Part shown: positions 5,598-10,347 of the stretch, piece after piece
How the letters are laid out: each line of letters begins with the position of its first letter
Numbering within the stretch: position 1 is the stretch's first letter
Assembly (NCBI GenBank): GCA_007136145.1
Contig: SLHN01000118.1
Span: 1-10,347 of the forward strand
Reading direction: 5' to 3'
DNA length: 10,347 nucleotides
Source: Thioalkalivibrio sp.
Lineage (GTDB): Bacteria; Pseudomonadota; Gammaproteobacteria; Ectothiorhodospirales; Ectothiorhodospiraceae
The notes under the pieces: model-generated
Told to the model about the DNA's origin: nothing
The model's database searches: none
The model's input: the letters and a program-made list of their open reading frames with translations, nothing else
Program-made: the position numbers and the translations under genes

Positions 5598-6990
5598 CGG
5601 CCGCCGCGACGTCAGGAAGGCTTTTGCCCGGATTCATGATTCCGTCCGGGTCGAACACGCGTTGCAGGTCGCGCATCAGTTGCAGCGCCACCGGGTCCAG
5701 TTCGCGACGCACGAATTCGCGTTTCACCAGGCCGATTCCGTGTTCCCCCGAGAGGGTGCCGCGCATCCCCAATACCAGGGTAAAGATTTCATTCAAACAG
5801 CCCTCCGCCGCTCGCATCTGTACCGGATCGTCGGGATCGACGAGGAGGTTGACGTGAATGTTGCCGTTTCCGGCGTGGCCGAAATTCACGATGGTGATGC
5901 CGAAGCGGCGGCCCAGATCCTGCAGGCCGTCGATCAGGTCTGGTATCCGTGACACTGGTACGACCACATCCTCGTTGATCTTCTTCGGTGCGATGTTGCG
6001 CAGCGCGGGAGACAAAGCCTTGCGGGTGCGCCAAAGGCGTTCGGCGTCTGCCACGGTGGCAGCGACCTCGATGTTCAGGCACCCATCGCCATCGGCGGCC
6101 CGGCGCACCGCGTCGACCGCAAGGCCGATCTGGGCATGCGAGCCATCCACTTCAATCATCAACAGCGCGCCCGCCGTTGCCGGAAGCGCGACGTCGGAAT
6201 ACCCGCGAATCATTCCGATCGCGGCAGCGTCCATGAATTCCAGTGCACAGGGGCTGACCGGCTGAGCCATGATCCGGGCGACCGCGGCGGCCGCGGCACG
6301 CATGTCGCGGTAGGTGGCCTGCAGTAGTTGCCGTGTTTCCGGTAATGGTGTCAAACGCAGTGTGGCCTCGGTCACCACACCCAGGGTGCCCTCGGACCCG
6401 ATCAACAGCCTCGTCAGGTCGTAGCCAACCACGCCTTTGGTCGTGTAGACGCCGGTGCGCATCGCGGCACCGGTCCCAAGCACGGCCGCCAGCCCAAGTG
6501 TGTTGTCGCGAGGGGTGCCGTATTTCACCGCACGCGGCCCAGCTGCATTGCACGCGAGATTCCCGCCAATCGTGCAGAAGGCGCTGCTCGTCGGGTCGGG
6601 GGGCCAGAAAAAACCGTGTTCCCCTGCTGCCTGCTGCACCGCTGCGTTCGTGGCCCCTGGCTCTGCGACCAGCCAGCGGTTGGCCGGATCGACCTCGATG
6701 ATTCGATTCATCCGCTCCATTGAAAGCACAAGTCCGCCACGGGTGGGGACGACGGCGCCGGTGGTCCCGGTGCCGCGGCCACGGACAATCAACGGTGCGC
6801 GCAGCTTGCGACACAGTTTCACGAGTTCGACGACCATACGCGTGTCGCGTCCGAAGACCACGGCCTCTGGGATCGAATGCAGTCGGGAATTGTCTGCGCC
6901 GTAAGCCCAGCAGTCGGCAGGGTCCAGGAGGCGGTCCTCGGTGGGGAGCATGGCCTCGAGTTCCCGTTGGAGCTGCGTTGATTCTGCCAT
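5590..6990 (-). CDS. FAD-linked oxidase, GlcD / D-2-hydroxyacid dehydrogenase type
   Basis: This 466-residue flavoprotein has the PCMH/FAD_binding_4 domain (~37-215) and FAD-oxidase C-terminal domain (~220-460) of the GlcD, D-lactate dehydrogenase (cytochrome) and D-2-hydroxyglutarate dehydrogenase group. Visible signatures are VRGRGTGTTGAVVPTRGG (~69-86), PPDPTSSAFCTIGGNLACNA, LIGSEGTLGVVTEA, GHAGNGNIH (371-379, usually GHxGDGNxH), SGEHGIGLVK (~414-423) and the end FDPDGIMNPGKSLP. Substrate cannot be told from sequence; a D-2-hydroxyacid such as D-lactate or glycolate is likely. No GlcE or iron-sulfur GlcF partner is adjacent. The frame is open far upstream, but the ATG at 6990 is chosen because it shares one base with the yraN stop (TAATG) and the encoded protein begins as the family does. 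It lies last in the lpoA-yraN cluster, which is not its classical place, and it converges with sspB with an 8-nt overlap. Confidence 0.88.
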   Translation of the reverse strand: MAESTQLQRELEAMLPTEDRLLDPADCWAYGADNSRLHSIPEAVVFGRDTRMVVELVKLCRKLRAPLIVRGRGTGTTGAVVPTRGGLVLSMERMNRIIEVDPANRWLVAEPGATNAAVQQAAGEHGFFWPPDPTSSAFCTIGGNLACNAAGPRAVKYGTPRDNTLGLAAVLGTGAAMRTGVYTTKGVVGYDLTRLLIGSEGTLGVVTEATLRLTPLPETRQLLQATYRDMRAAAAAVARIMAQPVSPCALEFMDAAAIGMIRGYSDVALPATAGALLMIEVDGSHAQIGLAVDAVRRAADGDGCLNIEVAATVADAERLWRTRKALSPALRNIAPKKINEDVVVPVSRIPDLIDGLQDLGRRFGITIVNFGHAGNGNIHVNLLVDPDDPVQMRAAEGCLNEIFTLVLGMRGTLSGEHGIGLVKREFVRRELDPVALQLMRDLQRVFDPDGIMNPGKSLPDVAAAAT

Positions 6991-7346
6991 TACCACGTCG
7001 CCTGCAACGCGTCCTGCAGCCACTCGATTCGATTGCGCGCGTCCAGTACCACGACATCGAAACGCACCGGGCCATTCCAACGATGTTGCTGCAGGTAGGC
7101 CTCCGCGGTGCGCAACAGACGCTGTTGCTTGCGCCGGTCGATGCTTTCGGCGCCATCCGCGAACCCCGAGTGGCTGCGCTTGCGAACTTCGACGAACACA
7201 AGTGCTTCCTCGTGCCGGGCGACGAGGTCGATCTCGCCGAAGGGCTTGCGGTAGTTCCGTGCGACCACGCGCAGACCCTCGTTCTGCAGGAAGCGTTCGG
7301 CCTCCCGTTCGGCGATCTGTCCGCGTTCGATGGCGGCGCCCATCAT
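6990..7346 (-). CDS. yraN: YraN family (UPF0102) nuclease-fold protein
   Basis: This small 118-residue protein has the Holliday-junction-resolvase-like restriction endonuclease fold (UPF0102); its cellular role is not established. The core GEIDLVARHEEALVFVEVRKR holds Glu38, Asp40 and Glu53 of the PD-(D/E)xK-like site, with Arg55 where many relatives have Lys. The N-terminal helix (GQIAEREAERFLQNEGLRVVARNYR) and the motifs RRKQQRLLRTAEAYL and RFDVVVLD are typical. A longer open frame exists to 7430, but the ATG at 7346 is preferred: it overlaps the lpoA stop as ATGA and gives the family's usual length. Its stop shares a base with the FAD oxidase start. The lpoA-yraN pairing is conserved in gammaproteobacteria. 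Confidence 0.93.
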   Translation of the reverse strand: MMGAAIERGQIAEREAERFLQNEGLRVVARNYRKPFGEIDLVARHEEALVFVEVRKRSHSGFADGAESIDRRKQQRLLRTAEAYLQQHRWNGPVRFDVVVLDARNRIEWLQDALQATW

Positions 7347-9247
7347 TCGTCCAGAGGCACCACGGAATCGCTCTCGAGTGGGCCGGGCAATCCGTTTCGG
7401 AACACAAGCCACGCAGGCTCTCGGGTCCAAAGCCGTGGCAGCGGCTGCAGCATCCAGGTTCCGGCGACGCCCTCGACGGTCAGATGAGGCGCATCCAGGT
7501 AACGTGGGAGATCACGAGCCGCACGGGCAGCGTCGATCCCCAATGCCGCGAAGCGTGGCAGGCGTGTAGCCGCGGAGTCGGTGCCGTCGGGCACCGTCAG
7601 TTCGGCGCGCAGCCGCGGGTCCGGATTCAGTTCCGGAAAAAGCCAGGGCACATCCGGGAAGCGAACGCCGCCGAGGTCGTGATCGAGCATGGGTTGCGGT
7701 CGGCCCTCGTAGGCATGTGCGGTGGCCAGCATCGGCAGGAGTCCCGCACGGTGGTAGTGAAGATAGGGAATCACCACCCGCAGGTCACGCGCCGGTCCCG
7801 CAACGAAGATGACGTCGATGTCGTTGCGGATCTGAGCATCGGCCTCAAGCGCCAGCCCAAGCTGTCGGCGGAGGCGGTCTATGCGGGCCTGGCTCGCGTC
7901 GATTCCCAGTACGGAACCAATCTGTGCATTGATGTCGGATTCTCCCGCGCGAAAGCGGTGTTCGGCCGCAACCCTCCCACCCTGCAGTTCGAACCCACCT
8001 CGGAACGCGCTTGCAACACGCTCGCCGAACGCGCCTTCTGGAACCAGTACCAGCGCACCTTTCATGTGGGCGCCAATCGCCCTGTCGGCCGCGGCCTGGG
8101 CATCGTCCTCGGGCGAAAGGGACAGGACCGTGAATGGCGCTCCCAGAGAAGCGGTGGGACGATTCAGGAGCACTGTGGGTACCTCGGAATCGAGTCGTGC
8201 CACGCGCTCCACAGCATCACGGGTCAGAGGACCAATAATTCGGTCCGCACCCTGTTGTACCGCATTCCGGTAGTGGGCTTCGGCAAGGTCCGCCTGCCCT
8301 CCGGTATCGAATACCAGCAACGATCCCGACTGCCCTTGATCCCGGTAAAACTGCGCGGTGATGCCGTCGAGCAGGGCGTTGCCCAGGTCGGCCGCGAACC
8401 CCGAGAGCGGTAGCAGGACGGCAATCCGGCGTGGCGGCCCGAGATGCCTGAACGAGGACTCGCGAAGATCGGGTAACAGGGCTTGCCCAGGGTGTCTTGG
8501 AAACTCCAGTTCCCATTCGCGAATTCCGGCCGCAAGGGCCTCGGAATCGGTGCCAGCCTGCCGGAGCGTACGGAACAGGCTGATCCAGCCATCAACGGCT
8601 TCCGATTGAGCCTCGGGCACTCGTACCTCGGCGTTCGCAGCTCGCTGCAACCTTGACGGCCCGATCGTGGCTATCAGGTTCCAGATCGCCTGTTGGTTGG
8701 CTGCCTGCAACTGCGGCTCGTCCAGCAGGGTTGCATCGAGCCGCAGACGTTCCCGCAAGGCCTCCAGCCATTGGCCGCGAAGGGTCAGCAGCTCAGCATG
8801 CAGTCCCAGTGCCGAACGAAATGTTTCGGGATCCCGACCTTCATCCACTGGAGGGAGCCGGTCGAATGCGACCTCGGGTTCGTTCGCCAGCATGGCCAGC
8901 CGTGCACCACGAAAACGGTCCCCGAGATTCGCGCGGCCTTCCTGCGGGAGGAGTGACCATTGGTTCTCGGCGCGAAGCAGCAGGCCGGGCGGTGGATCGT
9001 CCAGCGCCAGGACAGCGTCCAGCGCCTGCCGGGAACGGTTCGGATCGGCCGCCTGCTCGGCCTCGCTCAAAAGAACGATTGCCTGGTCCAGGGGCGAGAT
9101 CTCGATTACCTCGGGTTCGACCGCGGGTATGGAAGGGGTCGGGCGCGGTGTGGCGCAGGCGGCCAGCATGGCTCCGGCTAATGCGAAGGCAAGAAGCCGG
9201 AGAGCCGGTGGCCCGAGCGAGGAGTTGGTGATGTGCGTTAGAGTCAC
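7343..9247 (-). CDS. lpoA: LpoA-type outer-membrane lipoprotein activator of PBP1a
   Basis: LpoA (YraM/LppC) is an outer-membrane lipoprotein that reaches through the periplasm to stimulate peptidoglycan synthesis by PBP1a. With the GTG start at 9247 it has 634 residues. It has a lipoprotein signal peptide (ALRLLAFALAGAMLAAC, lipidated Cys31), a helical TPR-like N-terminal half (~45-250), and a periplasmic-binding-protein-like C-terminal half (from about 272) with RRIAVLLPLSGFAADLG, IIGPLTRDAV, TVLSLSPEDDAQAAADRA, IDVIFVAGPARDLRVVIPYL and LGIDAARAA. The frame opens at an ATG at 9295, but that ATG lies inside the spacer of the promoter at 9280-9308 and would give an over-long signal peptide. 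The GTG has AAGGG 6 nt upstream. It is shorter than E. coli LpoA (678) mainly by lacking the Ala/Pro-rich central insert. It overlaps yraN by 4 nt. Confidence 0.92.
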   Translation of the reverse strand: MTLTHITNSSLGPPALRLLAFALAGAMLAACATPRPTPSIPAVEPEVIEISPLDQAIVLLSEAEQAADPNRSRQALDAVLALDDPPPGLLLRAENQWSLLPQEGRANLGDRFRGARLAMLANEPEVAFDRLPPVDEGRDPETFRSALGLHAELLTLRGQWLEALRERLRLDATLLDEPQLQAANQQAIWNLIATIGPSRLQRAANAEVRVPEAQSEAVDGWISLFRTLRQAGTDSEALAAGIREWELEFPRHPGQALLPDLRESSFRHLGPPRRIAVLLPLSGFAADLGNALLDGITAQFYRDQGQSGSLLVFDTGGQADLAEAHYRNAVQQGADRIIGPLTRDAVERVARLDSEVPTVLLNRPTASLGAPFTVLSLSPEDDAQAAADRAIGAHMKGALVLVPEGAFGERVASAFRGGFELQGGRVAAEHRFRAGESDINAQIGSVLGIDASQARIDRLRRQLGLALEADAQIRNDIDVIFVAGPARDLRVVIPYLHYHRAGLLPMLATAHAYEGRPQPMLDHDLGGVRFPDVPWLFPELNPDPRLRAELTVPDGTDSAATRLPRFAALGIDAARAARDLPRYLDAPHLTVEGVAGTWMLQPLPRLWTREPAWLVFRNGLPGPLESDSVVPLDE

Positions 9248-9269
9248 GATGGGCCCTTGGGCCGAGGAT

Positions 9270-9274
9270 GGAGG
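9270..9274 (+). promoter_or_regulatory. rsmI ribosome-binding site (fixes a TTG start)
   Basis: GGAGG is 9 nt upstream of the TTG at 9284. It rules against the in-frame TTG at 9257, which lies before it, and against the GTG at 9314, which has no such site. Confidence 0.6.
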
Positions 9275-9279
9275 CGACC

Positions 9280-9308
9280 AGTATTGAAAGAGCATCAGAC
9301 GCTGTCAA
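9280..9308 (-). promoter_or_regulatory. Sigma70 promoter of lpoA-yraN-FAD oxidase
   Basis: Read on the minus strand: TTGACA (9308-9303, perfect -35), a 17-bp spacer (9302-9286), and AATACT (9285-9280, 4 of 6). The start of transcription should fall near 9273, giving a leader of about 26 nt to the GTG at 9247. It is the best promoter match in the window. The -10 box overlaps the TTG start codon of the divergent rsmI gene and the -35 lies in rsmI codons 7-9. Confidence 0.65.
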
Positions 9309-10156
9309 CGCAAGTGGGAAAACTCTGGGTGGTGGCGACCCCAATCGGCAACCTCGAGGATATCAGTGCGCGGGCAAGACGCGTGTTGGCTGAAGTTGAC
9401 CTGATCGCCGCCGAGGACACGCGGCGTAGCGGCATTCTCCTTGCACACATGGGCCTCTCCAGACCGCTGATCAGCCTGCACGAGCATAACGAAGGTGCCC
9501 GGGTACCGAGGTTGGTGGGGGCGATGTGCGAAGGCCGGGAACTGGCCCTGATCTCCGATGCGGGCACGCCGCTGCTGTCAGACCCGGGTTATCGACTGGT
9601 GCGGGCTGCCCGTGCTGCCAATCTGCAGGTGCTGCCTGTTCCCGGGCCCAGCGCGATGCTCGCGGCGTTGTCCGTGGCCGGCCTGCCGTCGGACCGTTTC
9701 TCGTTCGAGGGATTTCTGCCCGCATCACCGGGCGCGCGGCGTGAGCGCCTCCAACTCCTGCTGGATAGCCGGGTCACTGTGATCTGCTTCGAATCCTCAC
9801 ACCGCATTGCCGCTGCCGCGGCCGATCTTGCGGCGTTGGCTCCCGAGAGGGAGATTTTCCTTGCCCGGGAGATGACCAAGCAGTTCGAGGAGCATTTCCT
9901 CGGGAGCGCGGAAGCCTTGCCGGGCTGGCTGGAAGCCGACGCCAATCGCGTGCGCGGTGAGTTCGTTCTGCTGCTTGGCCCCTTGCAGGAACGGGCTGTG
10001 GATGCTACCGAAACCCGCTTGAGTCCGGAGCAGGAGAAAATGCTCGACACCCTGCTCGCGGAACTGCCGCTTAAACAGGCGGTACGTTTGACCAGTCGCT
10101 TGACCGGGGTCGCGCGCAACCGGGTTTATGCCCGCGCGCTGGAGCTAGCCTCGTAA
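9284..10156 (+). CDS. rsmI: 16S rRNA (cytidine1402-2'-O)-methyltransferase RsmI
   Basis: RsmI (YraL) uses S-adenosylmethionine to 2'-O-methylate C1402 in the ribosomal P site region, acting with RsmH on the same base. The 290-residue protein has the tetrapyrrole-methylase-like fold: VVATPIGNLEDIS (~16-28), AAEDTR (42-47), LHEHNE (65-70), SDAGTPLLSDPGY (91-103), PGPSAMLAALSVAGLPSDRF and FEGFLP, and the C-terminal ELPLKQAVRLTSRLTGVARNRVY. A TTG at 9284 is chosen: GGAGG lies 9 nt upstream, and the resulting start (M)KEHQ...GKLWVVATPIGN aligns with E. coli RsmI, which begins MKQHQ...GQLYIVPTPIGN. Divergent from lpoA as in many gammaproteobacteria, and followed by rnpB. No convincing promoter of its own was found; it must begin within or near the lpoA 5' end. 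Confidence 0.95.
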   Translation: MKEHQTLSTQVGKLWVVATPIGNLEDISARARRVLAEVDLIAAEDTRRSGILLAHMGLSRPLISLHEHNEGARVPRLVGAMCEGRELALISDAGTPLLSDPGYRLVRAARAANLQVLPVPGPSAMLAALSVAGLPSDRFSFEGFLPASPGARRERLQLLLDSRVTVICFESSHRIAAAAADLAALAPEREIFLAREMTKQFEEHFLGSAEALPGWLEADANRVRGEFVLLLGPLQERAVDATETRLSPEQEKMLDTLLAELPLKQAVRLTSRLTGVARNRVYARALELAS

Positions 10157-10197
10157 CCGATCGTAAATCCTATCCCGCGGATTATCGCTCCCATCGC

Positions 10198-10226
10198 TTG
10201 CTTTGGATGCCCGGTGCGGGTAAAAG
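10198..10226 (+). promoter_or_regulatory. Promoter of rnpB
   Basis: TTGCTT (10198-10203, 3 of 6 to the -35) and TAAAAG (10221-10226, 4 of 6 to the -10) are separated by exactly 17 bp. Transcription would begin about 7 nt on, at 10233-10234, which is where the RNase P RNA should begin by comparison with known bacterial sequences. No terminator was seen between the rsmI stop (10156) and this promoter. Confidence 0.5.
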
Positions 10227-10233
10227 ACGAGGC

Positions 10234-10347
10234 GGGAGTCGGCTGGATCGTCGCTGCGCGAACGCGTGGAGGAAAGTCCGGGCTCCACAGGGCAGGACGC
10301 CAGGTAATGCCTGGGCGGCGCGAGCCGACGGAAAGTGCCACAGAAAA
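10234..10347 (+). ncRNA. rnpB: RNase P RNA (class A), 5' part, cut by window edge
   Basis: This is the catalytic RNA of RNase P, which makes the mature 5' ends of tRNAs. Recognised by the near-universal block GGAGGAAAGTCCGGGCTCC (10268-10286), then CAGGGCAG, the hairpin CCAGG-TAATG-CCTGG, GGCGCGAGCC, and GGAAAGTGCCACAGAAAA at the edge. The 5' end (GAGTCGGCTGGATCGTCGC) resembles that of Pseudomonas and E. coli rnpB, and a CGCG-AA-CGCG stem lies just before the conserved block. The 5' end is placed from the promoter and is good to a few bases. Usual length is about 350-400 nt, so roughly two thirds is missing. The rsmI-rnpB neighbourhood is known in pseudomonads, where mraZ and the division/cell-wall genes follow. 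Confidence 0.95.

Noticed and set aside
6991..7407. N-terminal extension of the FAD oxidase frame to 605 residues
   Set aside because: The added part overlaps yraN in another frame, reads as Arg-rich noise, and the ATG at 6990 is coupled to the yraN stop.
6941..8413. 490-codon open frame on the plus strand
   Set aside because: It lies antisense to the FAD oxidase, yraN and lpoA, which are all clear family members. The translation is Arg/Ser/Gly-rich noise typical of GC-rich antisense frames.
9225..9253. Plus-strand promoter for rsmI beginning TTGGTG
   Set aside because: Only 3 of 6 match the -35 consensus and the corresponding -10 position (GATGGG) is poor.
9248..9295. Longer LpoA start at ATG 9295
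   Set aside because: The ATG lies in the spacer of the likely lpoA promoter and would put 46 residues before the lipobox Cys, too long for a lipoprotein signal.
1..10347. Mobile elements, CRISPR arrays, tRNA genes, toxin-antitoxin or defence genes
   Set aside because: No transposase, terminal repeats, regularly spaced repeats, tRNA-like cloverleaf or defence-type protein was recognised; the window is conserved core genome.

Overview
The window is about 10.3 kb of GC-rich, tightly packed chromosome from a gammaproteobacterium. The evidence is the gene set and order (a DegS/AlgW-type protease divergent from a ybgI/Nif3 gene, then petABC-sspA-sspB, lpoA-yraN, rsmI, rnpB), the PVWY form of the cytochrome b Qo motif, and the close match of SspA, SspB, LpoA and RsmI to their enterobacterial and pseudomonad relatives. 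A Chromatiales/Ectothiorhodospiraceae-like bacterium is plausible from composition, but this is a guess. I see no mobile element, CRISPR array, tRNA or sign of recent transfer.

Left part (1-1694). A DegS-type periplasmic serine protease runs leftward and leaves the window before its catalytic serine. It diverges from a Nif3-family dinuclear-metal protein gene across a 65-bp gap with a perfect dyad. A gap of about 280 bp follows, with three successive inverted repeats, a possible sigma70 promoter and the leader of the next operon.

Middle (1695-5597). Here lie the cytochrome bc1 genes petA (Rieske), petB (cytochrome b) and petC (cytochrome c1), joined by 1-nt stop/start overlaps, then sspA and sspB, which overlap by 4 nt. 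PetABC form the ubiquinol:cytochrome c oxidoreductase of the inner membrane. SspA is an RNA-polymerase-associated regulator and SspB a ClpXP adaptor. PetB is about 469 residues long and seems to carry an extra pair of membrane helices near its C-terminus.

Right part (5590-10347). The leftward cluster lpoA-yraN-FAD-linked oxidase is joined by 4-nt and 1-nt overlaps. Its last gene runs 8 nt into the end of sspB. It starts from a good sigma70 promoter (TTGACA-17-AATACT) lying across the translation start of the divergent rsmI gene. rsmI (16S rRNA 2'-O-methyltransferase) starts at TTG. It is followed by a promoter and the first ~114 nt of the RNase P RNA gene, which runs off the right edge. From family synteny the division/cell-wall (mraZ-...) cluster would be expected beyond.

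The window is mostly conserved housekeeping. The points worth a second look are the extended PetB, the inverted-repeat cluster before petA, the overlapping lpoA promoter and rsmI start, and the FAD oxidase coupled to lpoA-yraN. I found no convincing new system.
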